Position numbers and translations under genes: made by a program. This document shows, one piece after another, positions 13,101 through 18,413 of a DNA stretch of 27,297 nucleotides. The notes below the pieces were generated by a model. That model made no database searches. It was not told the origin of the DNA and saw nothing but the letters and a program-made list of their open reading frames with translations. The stretch is from Anaerolineae bacterium (GTDB taxonomy: Bacteria; Chloroflexota; Anaerolineae; B4-G1; SLSP01): positions 1 to 27,297 of the forward strand of contig JAGPHL010000006.1 of the NCBI GenBank assembly GCA_018055515.1, in the 5' to 3' direction. Numbering within the stretch: the stretch's first letter is position 1; each line of letters starts with the position of its first letter.

Positions 13101-16100
13101 TGGCGCATAGGATCGCTGCCGTGCGACAGCTCCCAATCATCCGCCAGCCCATCGCCGTCGGTGTCCCAGCGGCTGTCGTCGGGGTCGGCGCCGCCATCCG
13201 CGCGTCCGAGCAAACTGTCACCGTCAAAGTCCGCTTGCCGTTGGAACGTGAGGGTGTTCCCTTGCCCCCATGCCAGGCTGTAACCGCCGTCGCGCTCCAC
13301 CGCCGCGTAGAACTCATCCAGCGTGAACGGCAAGACGTCGAGCACAAAGCGTCCGCCCAGATCAATGTGGGTCGAATTGTCGCTGCCGCGAATGGCGCAG
13401 ACGGGGATCAAGCAGACATAAGGGATGGCGCACACTCCCATCCACACCGTGAGCGGATTGGGGACGGCCCAACATTCCTGCGTCGCCACATCCGCCCCCT
13501 CGGTCAAGGTCGCCTGGATGGGTTGGTTGACGCCGGCCGTGTCCAGGGGAATCGCCTCGCTCGCCGGGGTGGGATGGGCATAGAACGTGTGCGCCGCGCC
13601 GGCCGACTGCCACTCGTCCTTCATCTGATCCAGGTCAACGCCCTCGAGATCGGCGGCCTCGTTTTGGATTTCGTACCTGAACGTCGAGCGTCTCACATTG
13701 CTATCGGAGAACTGCCACCAGTACGAGAGGGACTTCCAGTCCACCGGGATCAGATTCGTGCCGCTTTTCCAGTTTTCGATCATTTCGTCGGTGGGCGGGA
13801 TGACGGGTACCAGCTTGATGGTGCTGGTGAGATCAAGGGTGAGGTAGAGATTGTTGCCCACCGCCAGGCCCTCATCGGGTTCTTCCAGGTCATAGCCGAA
13901 ACGGCCAAATTGGAGCCGCTCCGGGTCTTGCAGGTCGGTCAGCGCGCGGGCGCTGAAGATGAACCACTTGATCGCCTCGGACGCCCAGCCCGTGAGGCCC
14001 TTGCAGAGCCATTGACCGACATACGTTTTTCGCACGTCTGTGCCCACAATGGCGGAGGCAAGACTGCAAATCGCCAGAACCAGCGCGTCAAAGGCGCCGA
14101 TGATGGCGGCGATGATCTGCCCCACGACCGGGATTAAGGAGATGGCCAGGATGATGGCCGCGACGATAGCGTAGGCGATGAAATCAGCGATCGCGGCGTG
14201 GGCGGCGACGCTGCTCAGCTCGAGGTGCCCCGCGACAATCGTGACAATCGCGCCCCCAAAGGCCACCGCCACCCCAATGATAAATCCAATGATGGTGCAT
14301 ACCACGGCGGCCCGGCTGAGTTCCGCCAGGGTCTTGGTCGCCGCCTCATAGATGGTCTTGATGGCCAGGACCACTTGCACGGTGGCCAATGTGACCGACA
14401 CCACCAGGTTGAGCATCAGCTCGACTTTGGCAAAGGCAAAGCCCACGACAATCGAGATGATCAGCAGCGAGGCGCCGGCAATGGAGAGCGCGACCGCCGT
14501 ACCGAACTTTTTGCCGCTGTTCAATGTGTCGGCGAGAGTGTCGAAGAGGCTGTTCAGCTTCTCAGTCGCCGTGTTCTTGATGCCGCTGCCAATCAGCCAG
14601 AACACGTCCTTCGGCCCGGTGATGCCGGCCTTGGAGAATCTGCCTCCCAGGCCCACATAATTCATCTCGATCTTGTAAGCGCGATAGGCGGCGTCCACGA
14701 TCATTTCGGTGACGGTCGCGATGCCCGACATTCCGCCCGTCATCCCGCCATAGACTGAATGGGTCGCCAGGTACGATAGGGTCATCGTCAGCGAGCCGTC
14801 GCCCTGGAGCGGGTTGTACGGATAAAGCGGGGTATTTCCCACCGCCACCAGACTCGTCCGTCCCTGGTTGAGCGCCAGGTAATACGAGCGGGCGACGGCA
14901 ATCATCCCGTCGCGAATTTCTGCGGCGGTATCGGCGGGAGCGTCCGTCGCCAGCGGCAGGCCGGCCTTCAGGCGCACCCCTAACAGGTCCCAATATTCGG
15001 CCATCGGGAAAGAGTCCCACGCGCCGTCGTGATAGCGGTACGGCGCCCAGTTGATCGCGGCGATCGTGTTGAGCGGCTGACCGGTCAGGTTAAAGGTCAC
15101 CCCATTGTTGACGATGGTGCGCGTGGCTGGCGTATCCAGGTTGGCGCCGCGATAGTATTCCTCACGGGCAAACAACAGGCTCGGCGTCGTGTCGGTATAA
15201 GCGGCAAAGTTGGTATTCAAGATGCGCAGCGTGTCGGTCATCATCACGAAGGCCACGTGATCCTGAGTGGGATACGTCACCGTCTCGACCTGCAGTGTGG
15301 CGGTGGTCGGAATCCCCCAGCGCAGCGTCTCGGTGACGGTCGCGGGCAACGGTGCGTCGAAGCGCCGGCTGATCGTGTCATCGGCGACCGTGACGCCGTC
15401 GAAGGTCGTGGCCACACCCAGGTCGCGGACGTCGTTGTCGTTCGCGTCGCGGCCCGACAGGAAGACCTCTTCCAGGCCCGCCGACAGCGGCCACAACCAG
15501 TTGTCTGTGGGCGCCGCCTTGGCGGCGGGGTCTTCCCACACAATCGCCATGTTGAAGCCGTGATCCTCGCGCACCGATAGGCCGGTGAGGTACCACTCGT
15601 CGCTGTACATGTGCACGACCTCGGAGACGTTCAGGTCCCAGCTCTCCCGATAATCGCACCATTTTTCAGCCGCTTGAGTGGTGACGCCGGCCGGCATGGG
15701 CTTGCACATGTCCGACAGCGCCTGCACCATCCACACGAGGCGCACCTTTTGCGCGGCGCTGCCCAGGCTGCCGTTGTTGGGGAAATAGGGCATGCGCGCC
15801 GAGAAAGCCACCCGGCCACCGCCCGAGGCGTCGGGGACGACGTTGACCGGCACGTACAGCGCCACAGCGCCGGACTCACCCTGGTCGCGCGCGGTGACGC
15901 CGTAAGCCGCCAACGGCGCGGGATCCACCATGCGGTCGGTATAGCCGCCGGTCGTCAGGTCGGGGATTTGTGCACAGGCCGGTGTGTGGCCGGCCCCCGA
16001 CATGATGACGAAATGATCGCCATCGGCGATATCGGTCAGGCGAACGTTGTTCACGGTCCACGTAGAGGGGTTCGGCGGGTTGGTGACGGTCACTTCACCC

Positions 16101-18346
16101 ACCTTGTCCCCTGGACTGCCGCACGTGCCGGCGTACACCCCCATCCACTTGAAGGAACTGCCGGAGGTGCGTTGCACTTCCACCACCGTCGCCGGTGCGG
16201 AAGAGGTGCCGCCCGCCTTAAAATTCAACGTGGCCGACAGCCAGGTGGTGAAGACCGGCGGCGTCGTGCTGACCGGCCAGGAAGTGTCCACGCCTTGAAG
16301 CTGCACGCGGGTCTGCATCGCCGTCGTGAAGGGAAGCGGCAGATTGGCGCCGCTCAGTTCGACTTCGAGCATGGGGACGAGGCGCACGTCGCCATTTTGC
16401 GCGCGCGGATCCACAGCGCGCTCCGCCGCCGACATGGCATCGGCGAAGGTGGCATCGTTGCCCGTTCGCCGTTGGATTTGCCCCTGCTCGTCGCCGCTCG
16501 GCCAATCGAGGACGTTCAGCACATACGTCAGGTGCTGCGGATCCACCGGGCGCAACTGGAAATCCGCCACGACGGGGTAGTAGCTCGTCGTCCCAGCTTT
16601 GAGCCCAAAATTGCTCGCCTTCCATTGGAAGGGATTCGTGCGGCCAAAGGGCGTCGTCTGTCCCACCACGGTGAGCGGCGATAGGTCTACCTGATCGGGC
16701 ACCTGATCGCCGTCGCTGTCGAGGTCGAACAAGTTGGGGACGCCGTCGTTGTCAGTATCGCGGCAGACCGTGTCCACGCCCGGGGTCACGCCGTTGACCG
16801 TGCGGCGCTCGGGACATTCCAGGTTATCGGCCAGCCCGTCCTTGTCCGTGTCCGCCTTGTTGGGATTGCTGTACCAGCGCTTACCCTGATAGACAAAGCC
16901 GACGACTTCCAGGTTATCGCTGATGCCGTCGCCGTCGGTATCGAGGTCGGTGGGGGAAGTGCCCAGGCGCAGGACTTCCCATCCGTCCCACAGCCCATCG
17001 CTATCGGTATCCCGATTCGTGGGGCTGGTGCCGATCACGCTTTCCTGGCAATCGGTCAGCAAGTCATTGTCTGAGTCCGTCGTCTTCTCTTTATCCGTAC
17101 ATTGGCTGTAGGGATCGTCTTCCGCGCTGGCCTGGGTCAACGTGACCTTCATGGGGAGCGATGCGGGCGGCGCGGCGACCGGCTGTTCAATATTCTGCAG
17201 CGGGTCCTGGTTGGGATTCCAGGCAGGGTCGGCCTGTTGAGCCTGCGCCTCGGCATATTGCGTCTGTTCGGCCTGCTGTTGCTCAAAAGCCGCTTGCCGG
17301 GTCGCCTGCTCATCCATAAACGCCGCCGCCTGGAGGCTGTTGAACAGCGGGCCGACAATCATCGAGAGGGCCACCGTCACCACAATCGCCGCATACACGA
17401 CCCGCGAGCGGCGGCGCGTGACGAGCACGAGGGCCATGCCGAACACCCCCAGCCACAGACCGCTGCGGGTCCCGGCGGTCTGCCAATCATTGACCGTGCG
17501 CGGCAGGCCCAGAGCGGCAGCGAGCGCCTTCGTCGCCCCGGGGGCCTGGGCCGCAGCGAAAGCGCTGAAATCGGTCTGCAGCTCGGCCTCGATCTGCTCG
17601 CCATTGGCCTGGGGCGGATATAGGATATGAAGCGCCAGGCGCAGCGGCAAGCCGTCTGCCCCGATCCACACCATGCCCTCACCCGTCGCCTCGTGATAAA
17701 CATTAGACACGTCCAGCGTGATCCCGGCGGGCAGTTCCCCTTTGCGCGTCAGTTCCTCTTCCAGTTGATCGCGCACATAACGCGCCAGACTCGGCCCATC
17801 GAGCGTGAAGGCATATTGGGTGGCGTAGACGGCATAAGGCGAGTCTGGCAGACTGACCGATGCGCCCATCTCGACCACGTCCTTGACGCCGGCCAGATAC
17901 GCCATCAAATCGTTGCCAGGGGCGAATGCGCCGGCGAAATCGGGCATCTCTTGCCACTCGCCGCCGCTCGTGCGGCCATACGTCTTGTCGCCCTCCAGGC
18001 GGATCTCGACGCCGTCCTGCCCGTTCAGCGCGTTGCCGCCCTCGTTCCACAAGGTCATCAGGAACTGGCGTTGGGCCGTGTCGGTCTGGCCTTCGAGGTA
18101 CACGTTTTCCACGCGGCTGCTGCGCCCCACATTCGCGAGCGCCGGCGCGGGGTAGGTCGTCTGGACAATTTCTGTGCGGAACTGGTAGGCCCCGGCTTGC
18201 GCGGCCCGCGCCCACGCCTCTTGCACGGCCTGCAACGGATCACCGGCATCGGCTGCCCGGACAGCAGACAGCCCCCCGGCCATCACCGTGAGCAACATGC
18301 CGACGACGATCAACACACGGCTTAATGACTCATGCCAGCGCTTCAT
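1..18346 (-). CDS. Giant modular secreted surface protein (LamG, FG-GAP, cadherin-like, TSP3 repeats), 3' end outside window
   Basis: One reading frame runs from ATG 18346 to the left edge with no stop that I found when reading it codon by codon. That is 6115 codons plus one base, and the C-terminus is missing. The start is set by GGAGG eight bases upstream and by a signal peptide directly after it. Approximate order by residue: signal peptide 1-31; extracytoplasmic domain 32-290; membrane hairpin 296-336; Gln/Ala-rich linker; calcium-type DxDxDG repeats 410-556; unassigned region 557-1280; hydrophobic block 1281-1435; second DxDxDG block 1704-1830; eight LamG modules 1849-4259; LVIVD-like repeats 4363-4534; seven FG-GAP blades 4609-4999; eight 92-residue cadherin-like modules 5000-5733; 103-residue modules 5734 onward. 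These families are typical of carbohydrate binding, adhesion and extracellular matrix proteins. No catalytic domain was recognised. The role as an adhesin or matrix protein is inferred. It follows a small gene by 67 bases. Confidence 0.95.
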   Translation of the reverse strand, partial: MKRWHESLSRVLIVVGMLLTVMAGGLSAVRAADAGDPLQAVQEAWARAAQAGAYQFRTEIVQTTYPAPALANVGRSSRVENVYLEGQTDTAQRQFLMTLWNEGGNALNGQDGVEIRLEGDKTYGRTSGGEWQEMPDFAGAFAPGNDLMAYLAGVKDVVEMGASVSLPDSPYAVYATQYAFTLDGPSLARYVRDQLEEELTRKGELPAGITLDVSNVYHEATGEGMVWIGADGLPLRLALHILYPPQANGEQIEAELQTDFSAFAAAQAPGATKALAAALGLPRTVNDWQTAGTRSGLWLGVFGMALVLVTRRRSRVVYAAIVVTVALSMIVGPLFNSLQAAAFMDEQATRQAAFEQQQAEQTQYAEAQAQQADPAWNPNQDPLQNIEQPVAAPPASLPMKVTLTQASAEDDPYSQCTDKEKTTDSDNDLLTDCQESVIGTSPTNRDTDSDGLWDGWEVLRLGTSPTDLDTDGDGISDNLEVVGFVYQGKRWYSNPNKADTDKDGLADNLECPERRTVNGVTPGVDTVCRDTDNDGVPNLFDLDSDGDQVPDQVDLSPLTVVGQTTPFGRTNPFQWKASNFGLKAGTTSYYPVVADFQLRPVDPQHLTYVLNVLDWPSGDEQGQIQRRTGNDATFADAMSAAERAVDPRAQNGDVRLVPMLEVELSGANLPLPFTTAMQTRVQLQGVDTSWPVSTTPPVFTTWLSATLNFKAGGTSSAPATVVEVQRTSGSSFKWMGVYAGTCGSPGDKVGEVTVTNPPNPSTWTVNNVRLTDIADGDHFVIMSGAGHTPACAQIPDLTTGGYTDRMVDPAPLAAYGVTARDQGESGAVALYVPVNVVPDASGGGRVAFSARMPYFPNNGSLGSAAQKVRLVWMVQALSDMCKPMPAGVTTQAAEKWCDYRESWDLNVSEVVHMYSDEWYLTGLSVREDHGFNMAIVWEDPAAKAAPTDNWLWPLSAGLEEVFLSGRDANDNDVRDLGVATTFDGVTVADDTISRRFDAPLPATVTETLRWGIPTTATLQVETVTYPTQDHVAFVMMTDTLRILNTNFAAYTDTTPSLLFAREEYYRGANLDTPATRTIVNNGVTFNLTGQPLNTIAAINWAPYRYHDGAWDSFPMAEYWDLLGVRLKAGLPLATDAPADTAAEIRDGMIAVARSYYLALNQGRTSLVAVGNTPLYPYNPLQGDGSLTMTLSYLATHSVYGGMTGGMSGIATVTEMIVDAAYRAYKIEMNYVGLGGRFSKAGITGPKDVFWLIGSGIKNTATEKLNSLFDTLADTLNSGKKFGTAVALSIAGASLLIISIVVGFAFAKVELMLNLVVSVTLATVQVVLAIKTIYEAATKTLAELSRAAVVCTIIGFIIGVAVAFGGAIVTIVAGHLELSSVAAHAAIADFIAYAIVAAIILAISLIPVVGQIIAAIIGAFDALVLAICSLASAIVGTDVRKTYVGQWLCKGLTGWASEAIKWFIFSARALTDLQDPERLQFGRFGYDLEEPDEGLAVGNNLYLTLDLTSTIKLVPVIPPTDEMIENWKSGTNLIPVDWKSLSYWWQFSDSNVRRSTFRYEIQNEAADLEGVDLDQMKDEWQSAGAAHTFYAHPTPASEAIPLDTAGVNQPIQATLTEGADVATQECWAVPNPLTVWMGVCAIPYVCLIPVCAIRGSDNSTHIDLGGRFVLDVLPFTLDEFYAAVERDGGYSLAWGQGNTLTFQRQADFDGDSLLGRADGGADPDDSRWDTDGDGLADDWELSHGSDPMRQDSDGDGLTDAEEGARHTDPMRQDSDGDGLTDKAELTGWEIVYAIDASGSQRYTWVTSDPLQPDADDDGLNDFKERAFGYNPYVPSDPSVLTMAAGVQETHAPLLLLRLDETAGAQTFRDEANLTDAAVCASGACPDAGKDGRYAYAAQFGSGDSLSLPNGPVNRLSHNFTVAAWVRPTRVSVDQNILATAQINTAADGFAFGLSSTGLSLRTYGETTYYASVELQANQWTHVAAVMDSANAVSFYVNGVFKQRLSYPRPARPDTDDVLVIGATSAADSFTGLLDDVTVFDRALNTSEVQAVMQGRFNLNDRVVQPGQTLAYTATLSNKLLGRYAQGLLSFDSAPALAVRTPAPQTFVLQPLAETRVAGNLTVAPQSTRPISVTQTAEALITDWREGSNYAQLWLPLDEDATQTVFLDHSGTLPAANGVCSETTCPTRAEPGYFDYALKFNGGQSVTLPAADRLGLTDSSFAVSVWVNTTDLTGNRNILSTEGTPQLQLMLRGGKPALDFGGNVLSSPTQLAANRWYHLVFRYDKETAEQAIYVNTERVVSRTGVAAFSGTGAVTLGGAWKGWLDDVRTYNRPITVSEIRELYERPVLHLQFEQVTHPTPSQTAFADDSGLSNGGSCTGSTCPARVPGVTSLWGGKFDGNDYLNVSGRPSLDLSDGQFTLSAWVKPAPQPEPVDPACPFTAGYYLASTPVKTGCAGWDGWMDPASGLMLDVTTPAGGYSRYYSGDFNFPAGYYDFALRTDLQGKARLYVDGVQIASADPWEDNASYVEYWDRTATNLHYHLSAGVHNIKVNVDSVYGTRVQFTFSPPYAQGILGEQSGSKNAYPTLQMVGRHVRVGFGTGSTWVSRTTSDAVLTAAAWNYVVATYNASELILYVNNARVASWNLNGARPTNATALRVGSSGQRGSVWIDQLHVYNARPGTSGHILKADFKIKWNGSVCSGCSWDSLGDGDNVDVDLLKNVDGAGTLGVVHRYLSTDHNLCLKSTDGSETCDSTYDFDTNAPGLRFMALNDKDRYAGLYLGDDTHWAFYNNAMPFRGVLDDVAIYRRPLSTEEIDELYRAAGLALHLKLDEAPGVSTFENSVDLSQQSNAFCASAGGACPTTGVAGRINQAALFDGSSDWLSTTLTLDTSQGGALMAWVRPAASGNTTRVVLSTGNWAIVREGLRWKVLNGATLFDTGAAVTPNEWQHVATTLEQGQVKFYLNGQLITTTTASSLTAQRLAVGRHPAGGSYWAGNIDDVRVFTLPPSASGLQAIYQEAPVVHLHLDELLGATQFANITGALPGTCTACPMAGVAGQAGQAAEFNMAPGHTTDRITIAANASLDLPHFSVGAWVQPAAIKNSEQVLVSKGNNYQLSIPAGGLTATLTLAPASGGACGAGISVASLTQLLPDQWNYVMGTYDGSTARIYVNGYEQGSVALSGAACASTEAISLGGSATGHPFYGRLDEVTLYDHALNAYAVRDIFRYQGKLVHERRSDALLVDATAPASTLRSYNPDLPYLANQDVLMYVAAQDGYAGVSQVELLVTKAGGSLTTVAAPACTDSLGDTAWCPFFKPSGEGQYVLATRATDWVGNQATSPNTTLYVDATPPVATLGLPSDSLLSARLHPTLSNAWSVDLSGSVSDPNIAGTSTPGSGLQLDSVRVALLDANGAVVGGEAQPVTLAGNAWSVTYTIAEARPTGRYTVRLEAADRMGNQARLALGTILVDAAAPGGDAHLPTTAITSTQTAQGTVSEAPAPRDTALLLHLEESAGATLFYDNGGALLHATCLGACPEAGATGVYGAAARFRGAQALQVAHSPINERTAGLSVAAWIKPEALSGVQRLVATAQTHSANGFGFGLQNNQLLFTALGSSSRPYVAGVLQSNQWVHVAAVVGDDNTVALYQNGALQAVFTTTTTLQPDLDDLLLIGAGTDAGSTALAEPYMGYLDELVIAERALLPEEVRALAQPKVAGLSSAQVAWRPTLPGSALYNETPLAGETLHLALDDMPDQNGSLTWQDISGQAHHGTCTGVGCPGYGVIGHAGSAAAFDGKQTTVALPNWGTFTNVTVSAWVKRTGGTGARETIVSYKEAAGCGLTLSLNENKTGHYPRIWVKVGGSWKYAEQAVTVPLNTWVHLAATYDGATLRLYRDGQWVASTAVAGSMAQCSGVSAVGSRSDGVNHRFPGVIDDVRMFDRALSADTLRERLYLGAEPVLRLTLDETWAADGVTLTDASGWEHDGVLYTGADDTNKAAAGAVGGSSLYLDGVDDYVAVGPQAGLLPGSRFSVAAWVYPSPEDVNSYPILGSDAYTDTRYTYPALQVINRNVLVGGFGNGTQSLVTYTTAALTENAWNHVAATFDGVTYSLYVNGEQRASTTAFAGQHPTSPSRFDIGRGEAVAGCVTFANLTLTPLSLGYYDVMLEGQSLYHGTSQATPYVPIKLSVLNSFCSQITLQVSYKGSMPATNWQRSVTLNPQPGTGSQRLSHPTYSYMADLAWTLAAQPASMRYWRGGVDDVRVYARALSPLEVAALAQAGWQAATLAQSGAGVKFSNWSAEVPDGVEGAFALDLRGTDTAGHVSAADLAAQTWSGNLDTLAPRVALTLTVGGGKYRYTTVAEDFNLWRNGFSSPCGAGVISKTDYFQSPWYLATVGQSSLAHKVYRLTADCTMATVYGLSEVGAWTARSVASNFAIVDNQAYVPSGALWRVSLSNPALPSVLSSYNAAGDGRGVVVVGNRAYIADGNLGLTVIDLSNPSATPGRLDTPGTATDVIVQGNYAYLADGAGGVRVINIADPTSPQLMSAYTTPGNAAAIALAPAASLAGVKAQPAPALLRLSPFYAGNAASQSPGHPSVALPDAAQPSPLAEGTTVSFTVQPGGVLSPTADQTDQQFGAALALYNDYLVTGAPYEDGAAEDNGIVYLWRYHPLSGAWTLSTTLSASGWYMGGEHFGSAVAISHLSGNPVPDILVGAPDETMSSDFSGVAYRFRTTEPWNPDNGQWVVTQTVQGSTMQDHAGYAVEQLGPNAFVVGVPGNPAFGGGGVRAGDTYLPDSVSGSFGAALALSGNTLVVGAPNWDNTDMSIPMGAAKIYTYTYDEMAMPPYTWTALPVTLTHPMLPYEPTRFARSVDIDSDTIVIGSDAGAAYVFLQNQGGDNAWGQVATLTPTGVLSDGFGVAVAIAGDRIAVGAPRTGVGDHAEQGAAYVFLRDYDPNNPGTPAPDNWGLAEVITRTDGSAGDHFGAALALYGDTLVVGAPDVAASGRAYVYYFDFGATDDSYATDEDTALNVAAPGVLGNDTLGTRTSVTATVVSAPDYGDVRLRPDGAFVYTPTINYHGEDRFTYRLLSEFSSSNVATVTLTVQPVNDAPSAISLYGVTEEETAKWIPLLPQFVHDVDGDPLIIASVSAPAHGLATTDGASVIYTPTLNFVGIDAFTYTVRDPGGLQASACITMTVNPVNDAPVANDISIATNEDTPVEIAPFPVYATDVDGDPLTVSGVGSPANGAATTDGVTIIYTPTLDFVGTDPFTYTVRDPSGLEAAAWITVTVGGVNDPPVAVDDTATTDEDTPLTLAVLSNDSDPDGQTLFLIAVGTPLLGEATIAGSTLRYTPWPNLNGMDTFTYTISDGALFDTAWVTVTIQPLNDAPTADDIPAFTTEETPVEIAPFPAYASDIDGDTLTVVRLGAPYDGIATTDGVTILYTPTLNFFGADTFTYTVRDPDGLEATASINVRVDNVNDPPIAVDDTATTDEDTPLTLAVLSNDSDPDGQIPFLIAVGTPLLGEATIAGSTLRYTPWPNLNGMDTFTYTISDGALFDTAWVTVTIQPLNDAPTADDIPAFTTEETPVEIAPFPAYASDIDGDTLTVVRLGAPYDGIATTDGVTILYTPTLNFFGADTFTYTVRDPGGLQATAWITVQVGGVNDAPVAVDDVAVTDEDTPLTLAVLDNDYDVDGQIPFLTAVGTPLLGQVTIAGSTLRYTPTLNLNGVDHFTYTISDGVLEATATVTVTVNAVNDAPTLDSIAARTIDEDAPQQTVTLSGIGSRAANEAQTLSVSAQSSNPALIPAPSVTYVSPQTTGTLRFTPVADQWGSATITVTVSDGVATTARAFLVTVNAVNDAPTLDSIAARTVDEDAPQQTVALTGIGSGAANETQTLTVTARSSNVTLIPTPTVTYVSPQTTGTLRFTPLADQWGSATIFVTASDGVSTTVHAFLVTVNAVNDAPTLDSIAARTVNEDAGQQTVTLSGIGSGAANEVQTLSVSAQSSNPALIPTPTVTYVSPQTGGTLRFTPLADQWGSATITVTVSDGVATTARAFLVTVKAVNDAPTLDALAARTVNEDAGQQTVALTGIGSGAANEIQTIVMTAQSSNELLIPTPSVTYVSPQTSGTLRFTPV
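1467..1864 (-). repeat. Segmental duplication inside the giant gene, copy A
   Basis: This 398-base stretch is identical to 2019-2416 at an offset of exactly 552 bases (two 92-residue modules). Similarity continues with a few changes to about 1969/2521. Identity across synonymous positions marks a recent in-frame duplication or gene conversion, or possibly an assembly error. Confidence 0.9.
2019..2416 (-). repeat. Segmental duplication inside the giant gene, copy B
   Basis: Identical partner of 1467-1864. At its left end the copies diverge at 2018 versus 1466, and at its right end at 2417 versus 1865, where the 4-5 codons in between differ (GQTLFL here, GQIPFL in the other). Confidence 0.9.
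3350..4520 (-). repeat. Seven FG-GAP repeats, probable integrin-alpha-like seven-blade propeller
   Basis: Residues about 4609-4999 contain seven units. Five open with FG(A/S/V)A(L/V)A or a close variant, and all reach a (V/I)(V/T/A)G(A/V/S)P-like turn, for example FGAALALYNDYLVTGAP, FGAALALSGNTLVVGAP and FGVAVAIAGDRIAVGAP. The third (HAGYAVEQLG..) and fifth (FARSVDIDSDTIVIGSD) are the most diverged. Seven units is the number needed to close an integrin alpha-type propeller. Units end with GAAYVF or GRAYVY, the usual last strand. Confidence 0.85.
4745..5260 (-). repeat. LVIVD-like beta-propeller repeats
   Basis: Residues about 4363-4534 contain units of the form V.V.GN.AY(I/L)ADG..G(L/V).VI(D/N)(L/I)(S/A)(N/D)P, seen clearly in two consecutive copies and weakly in one or two earlier ones. 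This matches the LVIVD repeat family, found in surface proteins and thought to form propellers. An Ig-like stretch (about 5340-5550) separates it from LamG module 8. Confidence 0.75.
5570..12802 (-). repeat. Array of eight LamG/concanavalin A-like modules
   Basis: Eight modules share the same order of motifs: an opening L.L(D/E)E, an AxxF.G strand, a (V/S).AWV(R/K/Q)P strand, a W.HVA..D core, (L/F)YVNG, and a closing DDV..(F/Y).RAL helix. Approximate nucleotide spans are 12802-12185, 11910-11325, 11325-9895, 9895-9315, 9310-8665, 7860-7255, 7165-6525 and 6515-5570. Module 3 is long and holds a PA14-like insertion at 10660-10955. Module 8 has an insertion at about 5780-5960. Ig-like or Big-type spacers lie after module 1 (about 11910-12185) and between modules 5 and 6 (about 7890-8640). 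LamG domains usually bind glycans or proteins. Modules 1-7 carry a paired-Cys motif near the start. Confidence 0.9.
12830..13240 (-). repeat. Thrombospondin type 3-like calcium repeats, block 2, with a 66-base tandem copy
   Basis: Residues about 1704-1830 carry DFDGDSLLG, DTDGDGLAD, two copies of DPMRQDSDGDGLTD, and DADDDGLND. The two DPMRQDSDGDGLTD copies are encoded by identical 43-base stretches at 13007-13049 and 13073-13115, exactly 66 bases (22 codons) apart, so this part arose by a recent in-frame tandem duplication. The block is a calcium-binding spacer between the hydrophobic block and the first LamG module. Confidence 0.85.
14042..14506 (-). other. Polytopic hydrophobic block inside the giant protein
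   Basis: Residues about 1281-1435 contain roughly five long hydrophobic segments rich in Ala, Gly, Val and Ile, with few charges. Examples are the stretch starting GTAVALSIAG, the one with CTIIGFIIGVAVAFGG, and the last two around SLIPVVGQIIAAIIGAFD. The segments are long enough to span a membrane. Whether there are four, five or six helices decides on which side the LamG and FG-GAP regions end up. I did not recognise a named family. The region before it (from about residue 1200) is amphipathic. Compare colicin or pre-toxin hydrophobic segments, but that is only a resemblance. Confidence 0.7.
16679..17119 (-). repeat. Thrombospondin type 3-like calcium repeats, block 1
   Basis: Residues about 410-556 of the giant protein contain repeated DxDxDG motifs such as DTDSDGLWD, DTDGDGISD, DTDKDGLAD, DTDNDGVPN and DSDGDQVPD. 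In the TSP3 family such motifs bind calcium and form rigid stalks. Several Cys are scattered among the loops. The block follows directly on the membrane hairpin and linker, which suits a calcium-stiffened stalk next to the membrane. Confidence 0.85.
17339..18346 (-). other. N-terminal signal peptide, extracytoplasmic domain and membrane hairpin of the giant protein
   Basis: Residues 1-31 form a signal peptide: basic start MKRWHES, a hydrophobic core, and an Ala-x-Ala type end near VRAADA. Residues 32-290 form a soluble domain with a pattern (AW.RA..AG.Y.F near the start, later DKTYGR..GEW) that recalls LolA/LppX-like lipoprotein folds; this likeness is by eye only. Two hydrophobic helices follow at 296-310 and 316-335, separated by the basic loop TRRRSR at 310-315. 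By the positive-inside rule the loop is cytoplasmic, so both the N-terminal domain and the rest of the protein would lie outside the membrane. A Gln/Ala-rich, probably helical linker follows. Confidence 0.7.
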
Positions 18347-18354
18347 TATCTCAT

Positions 18355-18359
18355 CCTCC
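18355..18359 (-). promoter_or_regulatory. Ribosome binding site of the giant gene
   Basis: GGAGG lies eight bases before ATG 18346. An out-of-frame ATG between them stops after two codons, so the start at 18346 is the only good choice. Confidence 0.85.
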
Positions 18360-18413
18360 GTAAGTAGTTGAAAGTCAAACCACACTCCCCTCCACCCCAG
18401 GCCTGACAGCGGG

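Noticed and set aside
14042..14506. A separate membrane-protein gene
   Set aside because: The frame is continuous on both sides, and there is no stop or ribosome site that would separate it from the giant gene.
18350..18378. Own promoter for the giant gene (TTGACT at 18378-18373)
   Set aside because: No acceptable -10 lies at the right distance; that position overlaps the ribosome site.
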